Source: an uncultured Erysipelotrichaceae bacterium (GTDB taxonomy: Bacteria > Bacillota_I > Bacilli_A > Erysipelotrichales > Erysipelotrichaceae). Taken from it: a stretch of 64,000 nucleotides of DNA. Both the position numbers and the translations under genes were made by a program. This document shows, piece after piece, positions 18,952-28,351 of this stretch. The notes under the pieces are model-generated. The model was not told where the DNA came from. It searched no databases and worked only from the letters and a program-made list of their open reading frames with translations. Numbering within the stretch: position 1 is the first letter of the stretch; every line of letters begins with the position of its first letter. The stretch spans positions 31,718-95,717 of the forward strand of contig CALUZH010000024.1 of assembly GCA_944325255.1 (NCBI GenBank). Direction: 5' to 3'.

Positions 18952-20775
18952 ATGCAGAAAATCACAAAACTCGAAGGTATGCCTACATACGATCCAAACG
19001 ACAAGTCCGATCAATTTAAGACTGTCAAAACCGTATATGAAGGCAAAGAGATGGATGTCATCTATCGTAAAGGACATCCTGGCATCACATTGGAAGAAGT
19101 TGAAAAGATGCGGGCCGAAGGCAAAAACGTCCCGGATTTTTCCATCTGTGCCAAGTATAATCCACGTACTTATACCGCAACTTCTGTAGCTCCACATATC
19201 ATTTGTGAGCAGGACGTTGCCACGGTTTTGCGTGACGGCACAACTATTTATTCCGATATCTATCGTCCGGCTGATTGCCACGAACAGATTCCGGTTATTA
19301 TCTGCTGGGGTCCTTTCGGTAAAAGACCGCACGAAGGCCAAGATGGTTGGAAATTAATGGGTGTTCCGCCACAAACGGTATCGGATATGGCTAAATTCGA
19401 AGCTGCCGACCCGGCATATTGGTGCCACTATGGCTATGCCGTAGCCAATGTTGACCCGCGCGGTATCGGTAACTCTGAAGGCGACGTTAAGCTTTGGGGT
19501 GTTGAAGATGGCCAAGACGGTTATGACTATGTTGAATGGATTGCCAAACAACCTTGGTGTAACGGTCGGGTTTCCTTCTTCGGTAACTCCGGCGTTTGTA
19601 TGGTTGTATGGCGTATTGCTGCTACTCAACCGCCACACTTAGCTTGTATTGCGGCTTGGGAAGGTACCGGTAATATGTATGTTGAATCATTAACATTTAA
19701 CGGTATTCCGCGTCCGGGCTTTGAAAATGGTATCGTTACAGCCTGTGCATGTAAGAACTATGTCGAAGACTTAGGCAATATGTATCTTTTACATCCTTAT
19801 TATGATGAATATTGGCGTTCTAAGACTCCGGATTGGTCAAAAATTAAGGTTCCGGCCTATGTTTGCGGCGGTATGTGCCACTTCCACTTAAGAGGATCGG
19901 TTGTCGGTTTCCGCAAGATTCGTTCACCAAAGAAATGGTTGCGTTTGCACCGGGATATGGAATGGCCGGATACTTATAATCCGGATAATCTTGACGATCT
20001 TCGCAAATTCTATGACCGTTATCTTAAAGATATCCGCAACGGTTGGGAATTCACACCGCGGGTCAGAGTCGATATTATGGATGCTTATAATTATGACTAC
20101 TATCCAAACAAACCGGAAAAAGAATATCCGATTGCCCGTACCGAATATCGCAAGCTCTATCTCAATGCCGTTGATAATAGCTTAAATGAAGAAATCCCGG
20201 TAGAAACTTCAGAACTTGTTTATGACAACAAGACCGGTATGGCATCATTTGGCATCAAATTTAAGGAAGATACCGAAATTAACGGTTATATGAAATTGCA
20301 TCTATTCGTTGAATGCCGTGGCCATGACAATATGGATATGTTTGTCTTTGTCAAGAAATATAATGCCGAAGGTAAATACATCCCAATCGACTGCATGGGC
20401 TTTGATTATCGTGGTGCCTGGGGTCAGTCTCGGGCTTCCAGAAGAGAACTCGATCCGAAAGAATCGACGGATTTCCAACCGGTAATGGCACATCAAAAAG
20501 ATGAACCGCTTGAACAGGGTAAGGTTTATGAAGTTGATGTGGAAATCCATCCGCATGCCCGTATTTGGCACAAGGGTGAAGAACTCAGAGTCGAAATTAC
20601 TCCGGAATTCATTAAGACTGACTGGTACGAAGATCATGGTATGAACTTCTATACCGATAACGGTCCGGAAGGTACAAAACATGTCATCCACACTGGTGCA
20701 CAATACCCTTCATACTTACAAGTTCCGGTAATTCCGCCTAAGTACGAAAGCGGCGACTTCAAATACAAAGGATAA
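18952..20775 (+). CDS. CocE/NonD-like serine hydrolase (S15 family)
   Basis: A 607-residue protein of the CocE/NonD and Xaa-Pro dipeptidyl-peptidase S15 group: alpha/beta hydrolase domain, helical cap, and C-terminal jelly-roll (about 380-600). The nucleophile is probably Ser213 in FFGNSGVCM, and the oxyanion region is VDPRGIGNSEG. No signal peptide, so cytoplasmic. Family members cleave esters, amides or peptides. Here the segments that usually bear the triad Asp and His read GGMCHFHLRGS (about 306-316) and LRLHRDMEWPD (about 330-340), which differ from the canonical forms. It leads an operon with pta, kinase and transporter and has an AAGGAGAT site. Probably releases or prepares the cluster's substrate; the true substrate is unknown. 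Confidence 0.82.
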   Translation: MQKITKLEGMPTYDPNDKSDQFKTVKTVYEGKEMDVIYRKGHPGITLEEVEKMRAEGKNVPDFSICAKYNPRTYTATSVAPHIICEQDVATVLRDGTTIYSDIYRPADCHEQIPVIICWGPFGKRPHEGQDGWKLMGVPPQTVSDMAKFEAADPAYWCHYGYAVANVDPRGIGNSEGDVKLWGVEDGQDGYDYVEWIAKQPWCNGRVSFFGNSGVCMVVWRIAATQPPHLACIAAWEGTGNMYVESLTFNGIPRPGFENGIVTACACKNYVEDLGNMYLLHPYYDEYWRSKTPDWSKIKVPAYVCGGMCHFHLRGSVVGFRKIRSPKKWLRLHRDMEWPDTYNPDNLDDLRKFYDRYLKDIRNGWEFTPRVRVDIMDAYNYDYYPNKPEKEYPIARTEYRKLYLNAVDNSLNEEIPVETSELVYDNKTGMASFGIKFKEDTEINGYMKLHLFVECRGHDNMDMFVFVKKYNAEGKYIPIDCMGFDYRGAWGQSRASRRELDPKESTDFQPVMAHQKDEPLEQGKVYEVDVEIHPHARIWHKGEELRVEITPEFIKTDWYEDHGMNFYTDNGPEGTKHVIHTGAQYPSYLQVPVIPPKYESGDFKYKG

Positions 20776-20785
20776 GGTTTAATTT

Positions 20786-21787
20786 ATGGATATTTTAGAA
20801 ACAGTTTACGCTAAAGCGAAAGATAATCCGCAAAAAGTAGCTTTTCCGGAAGCCTGTAACGAAAAAATCCTCTTAGCGGCACAGGAATGTGTCGCTAAGG
20901 GATATTGTATCCCGTTATTGGTCGGAAACCCTGCTGATATCCAAACAGCGGCCGACAATTATAATGTCAGTCTTGAAGGCATGGAAGTATATGATGCAAC
21001 CGATGAAGCTAAAGTTACGGAAGTAGTAGAGAAATATTGTGCTACCAATACTTTATTTTCCGCCAAATCAATGAAACGTCGGGCTGATAAAGATCCGCTT
21101 TATCTGGCTTTGATGTTGCAGGCAATCGGGGAAGCTGATGTTACTTTTGCCGGTATCGATCACTCTACCGGTGAAGTTATTTTGGCCGGTCAGATGGTTG
21201 TCGGTTTAAAAGAAGGCGTTTCAACAATTTCCAGCGCCAGTATCTTTAAGATTCCGGGATATGAAGGACCGGAAGGCAATTTATTGGGCTTTGGTGACAG
21301 TGCAGTTTGCGTTAATCCAAGCAGTGAAGAATTGGCTTCTATTGCCATCAGCTGTTGTGATACCATCCATTCTTTGGTTGGTTGGGAACCGCGTTGTGCT
21401 ATGCTTTCATATTCAACTTTAGGTTCGGGCAATGGTGAATTGGTCGATAAAGTTGTGGAAGCTGTCAAGATTGCCAATGAAAGACGTCCGGATTTGAAGA
21501 TCGATGGTGAATTCCAGCTTGATTCGGCTATTAATCCAAGTGTTGCCGCCAAGAAAGTAAAACGGCCAAGCGAAGTGGCCGGAAAGGCCAATATCATTAT
21601 TTGGCCGGACTTAAATGTCGGTAATATCGGGGTTAAGCTCGTTCAACAATTTGCCCACGCCGATGCTTACGGTCCGATGCTTCAAGGCTTTGCCAAGATT
21701 GTATGCGACTGTTCGCGTGGGGCTCCGGTTTCCGAGATTGTCGGAAATATTGCCATGAGCTGTGTTCGGGCCCAAGAGGGTAAGTAA
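20786..21787 (+). CDS. Phosphate acyltransferase (phosphotransacetylase family)
   Basis: A 333-residue PTA/PTB-family enzyme. Conserved blocks include the mid region PRCAMLSYSTLGSG, DGEFQLDSAINPSVAAKK, PDLNVGNIGVKL and the C-terminal GPMLQGFAKIVCDCSRGA, which match Pta more than Ptb. Known chemistry is acyl-thioester + phosphate to acyl phosphate + free thiol. It is 10 bases after the hydrolase gene and one base before a butyrate kinase, so the pair should convert an acyl thioester to carboxylate and ATP. Whether the thiol is CoA or the cluster's ACP is the open question. The acyl group (acetyl, propionyl, butyryl) is uncertain. Confidence 0.88.
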   Translation: MDILETVYAKAKDNPQKVAFPEACNEKILLAAQECVAKGYCIPLLVGNPADIQTAADNYNVSLEGMEVYDATDEAKVTEVVEKYCATNTLFSAKSMKRRADKDPLYLALMLQAIGEADVTFAGIDHSTGEVILAGQMVVGLKEGVSTISSASIFKIPGYEGPEGNLLGFGDSAVCVNPSSEELASIAISCCDTIHSLVGWEPRCAMLSYSTLGSGNGELVDKVVEAVKIANERRPDLKIDGEFQLDSAINPSVAAKKVKRPSEVAGKANIIIWPDLNVGNIGVKLVQQFAHADAYGPMLQGFAKIVCDCSRGAPVSEIVGNIAMSCVRAQEGK

Positions 21788-21788
21788 T

Positions 21789-22895
21789 ATGGCTTATAAA
21801 ATATTTGCCATTAATCCCGGTTCAACATCGACTAAAATAGCCCTTTTTGAAGGGGATAAATGCTTATTTTCGGCTAATGTATCCCATGATGCCGAAGTCT
21901 TAAAAAAATTCCAGGTTATAACCGATCAACTTCCTTATCGGGAAGAAACGATTAAACAATTATTAGAAGATAACCATATAGATCTCAGCGACGTTGATGC
22001 CTTTGTCGGTCGGGGAGGCGGTCTTTTGGCGGTTGAAGGCGGTACTTATGCCGTCGAAGAAACACTGCTTGATCATGCATATCGCGGGGCCAACGGCATT
22101 TCCCATCCGGCTCAATTGGGTTCACTTTTGGCGCATAAATTTGCTGAGAAATATGGCAAGAAGGCATATGTAGTAAACCCGCCTGATACTGATGAATTGC
22201 AGGATGTTTCACGGGTAACGGGTATTAAGGGTGTGTATCGTAATATTCACCTGCATGCCTTGAATCTTAAAGAAACGGCCATCCGTCACAGTGAACTTAA
22301 GGGTGTTGCTTATGAGGATGCTGATTATGTTGTCTGCCACATTGGCGGCGGTGTCTCTATTTCAGCTCATCATAAGGGTCGCATGATTGACGGCACGGAT
22401 ATTGTCGGCGGTGAAGGACCAATGGCTCCGACCCGTTGCGGCGCGGTGCCGGTAGTTGAAGTAGTCAACTATATGGAAAAGAATAATGTCGATTATAAAA
22501 CAATGCGTTCCCTGGTTATGAAAACCGGCGGCTTTGTTTCGCATCTTAATACTTCCGATGCCTTGGAAGTTACCAAGATGATCGATGAGGGTAACCAATA
22601 TGCCAAACTGGTTTGGGATACTTTTATTTACCAAATAGAAAAAAGTATCGGTGCTATGAGTATGAGCTTAAAAGGTCATGTAGACGGTATTTTATTAGGT
22701 GGTGGCATTGTCCATAACGAGGAATTAGTCAAACGAATAACTCAAGACTGTTCTTGGATTGCTCCGGTTTATGCATATCCGGGTGAATTTGAGATGGAAG
22801 CAATGGCCGCCGGTGTAATACGGGTTCTCGACGGTAAGGAGGAGCTCAAACATTATAGCGGTAAACCGGCTTGGAGCGGATTTGATTTTCAATGA
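21789..22895 (+). CDS. Butyrate kinase family enzyme (copy 2)
   Basis: A 368-residue homologue of the kinase at 17295, with FAINPGSTSTKIALF, GGGVSISAHHKGR, GEGPMAPTRCG and GEFEMEAMAAGVI. The ATG at 21789 directly follows the phosphate acyltransferase stop and has an AGAGGG site; an in-frame extension into that gene is ignored. The stop overlaps the transporter start (ATGA). It should complete substrate-level phosphorylation with the acyltransferase. The two kinase copies are clearly diverged, not a recent duplication. Confidence 0.9.
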   Translation: MAYKIFAINPGSTSTKIALFEGDKCLFSANVSHDAEVLKKFQVITDQLPYREETIKQLLEDNHIDLSDVDAFVGRGGGLLAVEGGTYAVEETLLDHAYRGANGISHPAQLGSLLAHKFAEKYGKKAYVVNPPDTDELQDVSRVTGIKGVYRNIHLHALNLKETAIRHSELKGVAYEDADYVVCHIGGGVSISAHHKGRMIDGTDIVGGEGPMAPTRCGAVPVVEVVNYMEKNNVDYKTMRSLVMKTGGFVSHLNTSDALEVTKMIDEGNQYAKLVWDTFIYQIEKSIGAMSMSLKGHVDGILLGGGIVHNEELVKRITQDCSWIAPVYAYPGEFEMEAMAAGVIRVLDGKEELKHYSGKPAWSGFDFQ

Positions 22896-24109
22896 AACTC
22901 GATCAAAAAAGATGGCTTATCTTAATAGCTGCATGTCTTATTAACATTTGCGTCGGTTCGCTATATGCCTGGAGCGTTTTTTCCTTGCCGATGCAGGAAC
23001 ATCTTTCGGCATTAGGGGGATTTGATGTCGGCAGTTTGGCAATCGTTTTTACGGTAGCTAATTCCGTCGGTCCTTTTACGATGATCGGCGGCGGCATTTT
23101 AACCCGTAAAATCGGTCCTAAATACGTCATTATGATTGGCGGAATTCTTTTTGGTTTAGGTATGATTGCTACCGGTTTTGCGTCATCAAAGATTTTCGTT
23201 TTGCTTAGCTACGGTTTGGGCGTCGGTTTGGGATGCGGTATGGTCTATGGTTGTACCATTTCCAATACCATTAAATTCTTCCCGGACAAACGTGGTCTTA
23301 TCGGGGGTATAGCTACTGCTTCATATGGTATCAGTTCAGTAATTATTCCAATTGTAGCTAATTGGTTAATGTCTTTTATGGATGTTACGGCATCATTTAA
23401 AACCCTAGGTATCGTAATGCTCATTGTTATAGTGCTTTCTTCATTAATTATTGAAGATTGTCCAAATGATTATGTGCCTACAGGTTATAAGGCCCCGGCA
23501 TCGACAGCGAAAGGGCGGCACAATGCCTCATGGCAAGAGATGCTTAAAACACCGGTATTTTATTGCATGCTGGCAATGCTTTGCTGCGGTGCTTTTTCAG
23601 GATTGATGATTGTATCAAGTGCTTCGCCGCTTGCTCAGCGCATCATCATGGTCAATGCTGCTCAAGCTGCCACCATTGTATCGATAATTGCTTTATTCAA
23701 TACTGCCGGCAGGGTTATTGCCGGTTGGCTGGCTGATCGTATCGGTAATATCAATACCGCAAGATTAGTCTTTGCCGGATCGATTGTCGGTTTGGCCTTA
23801 CTCTTTGTATCTAGCGAAGAAGCGGTCGTTCTCTTTTATATCGGCGTTTGTATCGTCGGCTTGATGTTTGGGGCCATCATGGGTATTTTTCCGGGCTTCT
23901 GTGCCGCGATATTCGGACCGAAAAATAATGGTGTCAACTATGGCATTATGTTTATCGGTTTTGCTTTGGCCGGTATCTTTGGGCCGACAATTTTATCGAG
24001 CCTTTATACAGCTACATCTTCCGATACTATGGCCTTTATGGTCGCTATAGCCTTAGCGGCTGTCGGTTTTGTGCTTACCTTTGTCTACCAGAAGTTAGTT
24101 GCCCGCTAA
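22892..24109 (+). CDS. MFS transporter, OFA (oxalate/formate antiporter) family
   Basis: A 405-residue protein with about 12 membrane spans. The first span (LILIAACLINICVGSLYAWSVF) and the loop FFPDKRGLIGGIATASYG match the OFA group, which moves small carboxylates by exchange or with protons. It is translationally coupled to butyrate kinase 2, so it probably imports the carboxylate substrate or exports the acid product of this pathway. Confidence 0.85.
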   Translation: MKLDQKRWLILIAACLINICVGSLYAWSVFSLPMQEHLSALGGFDVGSLAIVFTVANSVGPFTMIGGGILTRKIGPKYVIMIGGILFGLGMIATGFASSKIFVLLSYGLGVGLGCGMVYGCTISNTIKFFPDKRGLIGGIATASYGISSVIIPIVANWLMSFMDVTASFKTLGIVMLIVIVLSSLIIEDCPNDYVPTGYKAPASTAKGRHNASWQEMLKTPVFYCMLAMLCCGAFSGLMIVSSASPLAQRIIMVNAAQAATIVSIIALFNTAGRVIAGWLADRIGNINTARLVFAGSIVGLALLFVSSEEAVVLFYIGVCIVGLMFGAIMGIFPGFCAAIFGPKNNGVNYGIMFIGFALAGIFGPTILSSLYTATSSDTMAFMVAIALAAVGFVLTFVYQKLVAR

Positions 24110-24174
24110 GTTTTCGATCGCATTGGAAAAAAGCACATAAGAATGCTCTAAGGTATCAAAATCATTAGGCAGAT

Positions 24175-24208
24175 GTACATTGTTTGGACTTTTGTGAAAA
24201 TTTAAACT
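24175..24208 (+). promoter_or_regulatory. Candidate promoter with GTACATTGT box before the second MFS gene
   Basis: GTACATTGT at 24175-24183 overlaps TTGTTT (24180-24185), 17 bases before TAAACT (24203-24208). Same arrangement as at 18877 and 29260. Confidence 0.5.
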
Positions 24209-24269
24209 TTAGTTAGGAATTAAGTAGGCGATATTGCTTACTAAAAAAGACATATAAGGAGGGAGAATT

Positions 24270-25577
24270 ATGTCGGAAAAAGGGAAAAAGTTAAAAGCTG
24301 GATCCAGTAACTTCGGTGCAAAAGGTTGGTTTATCGTCCTTATCTCAGTTGTTTACTTTTACCTCAGCACAGCCGTTACGTCCGATGGACTTAACGTAAT
24401 TCAAAACTATTTGATGGGACAATTCGGTGTCGGTATGTCAGCCTTGGCCATCTATGCAACCGTTGGCGGTTGGTTGACACTTATCACGATTCCGCTATTT
24501 ACCAAGATCGCTAATGCCAAGGGCGTTAAGACGACAATCATTGTTTCTCTAGCTATTTTTATTGTCAGTGTATATTTTGTCTATAACGCTTCTTCCGTAG
24601 TCGTTTACGGTATTGCTATGGCGATTGCTTGTATGACCGTTGTCGGTTTCGGTATGGTTGGTACCGGTATCTTAGGTGCTAACTGGTTCCCTACTAAGAA
24701 GGGTCTTTACATGGGTTGGGCTACTTTCGGTATTCCAATTGCTGCCGCTACCGTTTCCATCATGCAACAAAGTATGATCGAAACCGTCGGTTTTGCCAAC
24801 ATTTGCTGGGTTCCGATGGGTATTGCCCTATTTGCTTTAATTGTTACGGCTTTATTCGTTAAGAATAATCCGGAAGAGGCTGGAGCCTTCCCGGATAACG
24901 ATCAATCCATGACGCCGGAACAAGCCAAGGCTATTTTTGAAAAAGCTGAAGCTATGAAGAAAAACAGCCCATGGACTGTTAAGAAGATTTTGACTTATAA
25001 GTACACTTGGTTTATCGCTTTGGGTTGGGGCTTGTTTATGATGGGTGCCCAAGGTTTGATTTCCCAATTCGTTGCCGCCGGTGTTTCTTGGGGTCATGAC
25101 GTTAGCTATCCGGTAATGCTTCTTTCAGTTATGTTCCCGGTTGGTTTATTTGCTTCTTGGTTTACCGGTTATGTTGATGATAAATGGGGCGTTAAAGTTG
25201 CTACTGAATTCATCTGTGTATTACAGCTTGTCGGTATCTTGTTATGTGCCTTCTTTGGCAGCAATCCGATTGCTTTGGCTGTCGGTGGCGGATGCTTCAT
25301 GTCTTCAATGTCCGGTGGTAATAACCTTACCATGTCAGTTACCGGTTCTAAATTCGGACGTTTTGACTTCTCCAATGCTTGGGCGGTCGTTTCTGTATTG
25401 ACTCGGGTACTTTCTACTTCCGGTATGCTCGTTGTAGCACTTTTGGCTGATAACTTCGGTTATACTACGACTTATTTGGTAATTGCCGTTACAGTTGTAA
25501 TTGCGGCTATTATCGTTTGGATGACTGATGTAAGCTGTGTCGGAAGAACCGTTGAAGATTTTGAAAAAACCGAATAA
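24270..25577 (+). CDS. MFS transporter
   Basis: A 435-residue protein with about 12 spans in two halves separated by a charged loop (about 205-235). Motif GANWFPTKKGLYMGWATFGIP resembles the OFA-type loop. It has its own promoter candidate with the cluster box, an AAGGAGGG site, and a strong terminator after it, so it is a separate unit. Probably a second carboxylate carrier for the cluster; substrate not deducible. Confidence 0.83.
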   Translation: MSEKGKKLKAGSSNFGAKGWFIVLISVVYFYLSTAVTSDGLNVIQNYLMGQFGVGMSALAIYATVGGWLTLITIPLFTKIANAKGVKTTIIVSLAIFIVSVYFVYNASSVVVYGIAMAIACMTVVGFGMVGTGILGANWFPTKKGLYMGWATFGIPIAAATVSIMQQSMIETVGFANICWVPMGIALFALIVTALFVKNNPEEAGAFPDNDQSMTPEQAKAIFEKAEAMKKNSPWTVKKILTYKYTWFIALGWGLFMMGAQGLISQFVAAGVSWGHDVSYPVMLLSVMFPVGLFASWFTGYVDDKWGVKVATEFICVLQLVGILLCAFFGSNPIALAVGGGCFMSSMSGGNNLTMSVTGSKFGRFDFSNAWAVVSVLTRVLSTSGMLVVALLADNFGYTTTYLVIAVTVVIAAIIVWMTDVSCVGRTVEDFEKTE

Positions 25578-25599
25578 TTTGTCAGTTTAGCTTGTTTGA

Positions 25600-25630
25600 A
25601 GAACTGGCCGTTTATGGCCAGTTCTTTTTT
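25600..25630 (+). terminator. Terminator after the second MFS gene
   Basis: AGAACTGGCC/GGCCAGTTCT stem, 6-base loop, six or more T. Confidence 0.9.
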
Positions 25631-25647
25631 AAAAGAAGGTGATTATC

Positions 25648-26883
25648 ATGAGCAATAAAAAAACAAGTATTTGGAATAAAGACTTTATTTTGGTTTGCCT
25701 TATCGGCTTAGCCACCAATATTGTTATGCGGATGCTTGATAGTAATCTGGCATCATATGCGGCTGTTACCTGGGATTCAAGATCTCTGGGTGGCCAATTG
25801 ACATCATTTTTTAATTTCGGGTCAATTTTGATGGCTTTCTTCTCTGGCCGGATTGTTGATTTGAAAGGACGTAAGAACTCTTTGTTGGTCGGCTGTCTTT
25901 TATTTGCGATACCGACTGTCGGCATGGCTCTTATCCCGATGCCGGGTGTAGCCTTGGGCGTTCGTTTAATCCAAGGTATCGCTAAGGGTGTGGTTACTGT
26001 AGCGATGGCTTCAGTGGTATCCGATGTTACACCACGTGAACGGATGAATGAAGGCATGGGCATGTTTAACTTGGGCGCTACCATTTCTTTTGCGATTGGG
26101 CCGATGCTCGGTTTAACGCTTGTTGATGTCGGTGGTTATACAGCCATGTTTCTGGTATGTGCTGTTACTTATGCGTTCGGTACAGTCTTTGCCATCTTTT
26201 TAAATTATGAAAAGCGTTCCAAGGCAAATGAAGAAAAAGTCGAAGAACAATTTGTTGAAGAAGATACTTCTAAGGGGGTTTGGAAGTTGATTGAAAAGAA
26301 AGCTTTGATGGCTTCCTTTATCAATACGGTATTTTTTGGGGGATATGCCGCAATCTTAGTATTCTTGACCGTCTATGCTCAAGAGGTACTTCTACTTTCG
26401 TCAACTCAAATTTCGATGTATTATACCATTGCTGCTGTTGCCATGTTGATAATGCGTTTTGCGACAGCTAAGATTGCCGATAAATATGGGGTATTGGTGA
26501 TGGTTATACCGGGATGTTTGGCAATGATTATTGCCCTATGTCTTTTGGCTTTTCTGGCCAAGGGTTCATATGTTGCCTTTTTGGCCTCGGGGGTTTGTTA
26601 CGGCATTGGCAACGCTATTGTTACTCCGTCTTTAAATGCGGCGGCGGTAGTTGACTCTCCTAGCAATGCCGGGGCTAAAGCCAATGCGACATTCTACTTT
26701 TTAATGGACTTCGGTATTTTGATTGCCTCTTATGTTTTCGGATTGTTGATCGATGCTTCGGCGACTCCGGAGATTGGCTATAATATGTCATTCCTTATTT
26801 CTTGCGGCGTCCAGGTTGCAGCTATTGTCTTGTCCTTGCTGTTCCTTAATGAAAAAGCCCGCAAGAGAAGAAGAGAATCTTAA
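25648..26883 (+). CDS. MFS transporter
   Basis: A 411-residue protein with 12 predicted spans, of the general MFS_1 type. It has a motif A-like loop (SGRIVDLKGRKNSLLVG) and a charged central loop (about 190-215). The ATG at 25648 has an AAGAAGGTGAT site. It begins 18 bases after a terminator and no GTACATTGT box is seen, so expression may come from read-through or a promoter inside the preceding region. It may be an efflux or product-export pump; substrate unknown. Confidence 0.8.
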   Translation: MSNKKTSIWNKDFILVCLIGLATNIVMRMLDSNLASYAAVTWDSRSLGGQLTSFFNFGSILMAFFSGRIVDLKGRKNSLLVGCLLFAIPTVGMALIPMPGVALGVRLIQGIAKGVVTVAMASVVSDVTPRERMNEGMGMFNLGATISFAIGPMLGLTLVDVGGYTAMFLVCAVTYAFGTVFAIFLNYEKRSKANEEKVEEQFVEEDTSKGVWKLIEKKALMASFINTVFFGGYAAILVFLTVYAQEVLLLSSTQISMYYTIAAVAMLIMRFATAKIADKYGVLVMVIPGCLAMIIALCLLAFLAKGSYVAFLASGVCYGIGNAIVTPSLNAAAVVDSPSNAGAKANATFYFLMDFGILIASYVFGLLIDASATPEIGYNMSFLISCGVQVAAIVLSLLFLNEKARKRRRES

Positions 26884-26884
26884 A

Positions 26885-26909
26885 AACAGATCAAAAAGAT
26901 CTGTTTTTT
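26885..26909. terminator. Bidirectional terminator between convergent genes
   Basis: AACAGATC/GATCTGTT with a five-A loop and A/T runs on both sides, between the third MFS gene and the regulator on the other strand. Confidence 0.85.
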
Positions 26910-28332
26910 AGTTTTGATATTTATTTAGATACTTCGGCGGAACATTGTCGAGCTCTTTAGGCAAAGCATACATTCTCAAGATGCGGATAATGCGCAAAGA
27001 CATCATGATTTTATAGATTTCTTCGCCGCTTTCAAGATCATTATTTAAAATATCCTTTATTTTGGATATGCGATACAGCAGCGTGTTTTTGTGAATGAAC
27101 AGACGGGATGCCGATTTGGCTGTACTTCCAAAGCTATCTAAGTAAACCCATAATGTAGTGACAAGGTCAGAATTATTATTTTTGTCATACTCTAAAAGAT
27201 TTAAGACTTCCGGCATACAGTAGGTTAAAAGATTTTCACTGCGGTTAATAACATGCAGGGCTTCAATAGGCATCATGTCCGAGAAGTAACAAAGTGACCA
27301 GTTTTCATATTGGTGTGACAAATGCACGGCTTTTTTGGCCTGGTCGTAGTAAAAGCGCGTATCAATGAGTTTTGTGAAACGATTGGAGATGCCGACAATA
27401 TAGTCGGATTTGACAGTATAGCGAGCTAAGAAATCATCGATTAATTCATGAATATCATCTTCCTGATTGAGATTGAAAAGAATAACCAGTTCTGTCTCGC
27501 GGATAAGATAAAAGGAACTGTTGAGTATCGGCTGCAGTTGCTCGGCAATGATGTCAAAGGCCTTAGAATCATAGTCGAAATTATATGATGAAGCTTCAAC
27601 TACTGCGACATAGAATTGCTTACCAATGGCGGCAATATGAGAAATGCGGGTAACTTCATAAACATATTCTTCACTAATATTTTTAGCTGTTAAAAGATGA
27701 TTGACAAATTGGGCCTTTAATTCGTTGCGATTGCGGGAATAGAGGGTCTTTTTTTGAAGTTCCTGGCCAATCAGTTCACATAGCTGAATGATGGTAAATT
27801 CGTTTTGTTCATCAATCTTTTGATTGGCGGCAATGACCGTCAAATAGGCAACATCCAGACGGCGAACCCGAATAAGACAGGTAATTTGTTCACATTGAAG
27901 ATAGTCATTATAATGGCGTTTTATTTTTTCTTGCGAGTTACTTAAGCCTTCAATGATTGGCGAAGGGAATAGATATTTATCCAAGATTTGCGATTTTAAT
28001 TTCTGTCTGTTACTTTCGATGTCGCTGATTATCATTTGTATTTTCTTATTTGATGAAATATCGTCGTCATCACAGGTATATGTTAAATCTCTATCACCTA
28101 CGCGCTGAATAAAAATCGGATTTTTTAAAATTCCATGGGCTACATCGATAATATGTTGCACGCCTAAATTATCAAATAAGGCCGCTGTTAATTGTTGAGC
28201 AGTTTGATGATTTGCTGTTTCTTTAGATAAGACATTTAATACCGAGAAAAAGAGGGTTTCTTCTTCAATTTCTTTTTCGATGAAAAGGATATTGAATTTA
28301 GGGAAATGAATGTCTTGGGGACTTTTTGGCAA
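26908..28332 (-). CDS. PucR/CdaR-type transcription regulator, main part (separated from its N-terminus by a frameshift)
   Basis: 474 residues ending in the PucR-type helix-turn-helix (SASRLFIHKNTLLYRISKIKDIL). The middle holds a GAF-like sensor and a GGDEF-like CdaR segment. The only starts in this frame are weak (TTG 28332), and the frame upstream reads KQNLILNFLIVGK back to the C10 tract at 28374. The N-terminus of the family lies in the small frame 28352-28564. One C fewer would join both into a 551-residue protein of normal family length. Family members sense small metabolites and control neighbouring catabolic genes, so this is the likely regulator of the cluster. As given it is off or N-terminally truncated. 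Confidence 0.8.
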   Translation of the reverse strand: MPKSPQDIHFPKFNILFIEKEIEEETLFFSVLNVLSKETANHQTAQQLTAALFDNLGVQHIIDVAHGILKNPIFIQRVGDRDLTYTCDDDDISSNKKIQMIISDIESNRQKLKSQILDKYLFPSPIIEGLSNSQEKIKRHYNDYLQCEQITCLIRVRRLDVAYLTVIAANQKIDEQNEFTIIQLCELIGQELQKKTLYSRNRNELKAQFVNHLLTAKNISEEYVYEVTRISHIAAIGKQFYVAVVEASSYNFDYDSKAFDIIAEQLQPILNSSFYLIRETELVILFNLNQEDDIHELIDDFLARYTVKSDYIVGISNRFTKLIDTRFYYDQAKKAVHLSHQYENWSLCYFSDMMPIEALHVINRSENLLTYCMPEVLNLLEYDKNNNSDLVTTLWVYLDSFGSTAKSASRLFIHKNTLLYRISKIKDILNNDLESGEEIYKIMMSLRIIRILRMYALPKELDNVPPKYLNKYQN

Positions 28333-28351
28333 TTTGCCGACGATGAGAAAA

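Noticed and set aside
26908..28332. Treating the TTG-started frame as a complete regulator
   Set aside because: The frame continues upstream with family-like sequence to the C tract, and the missing N-terminal domain is present in the neighbouring frame.
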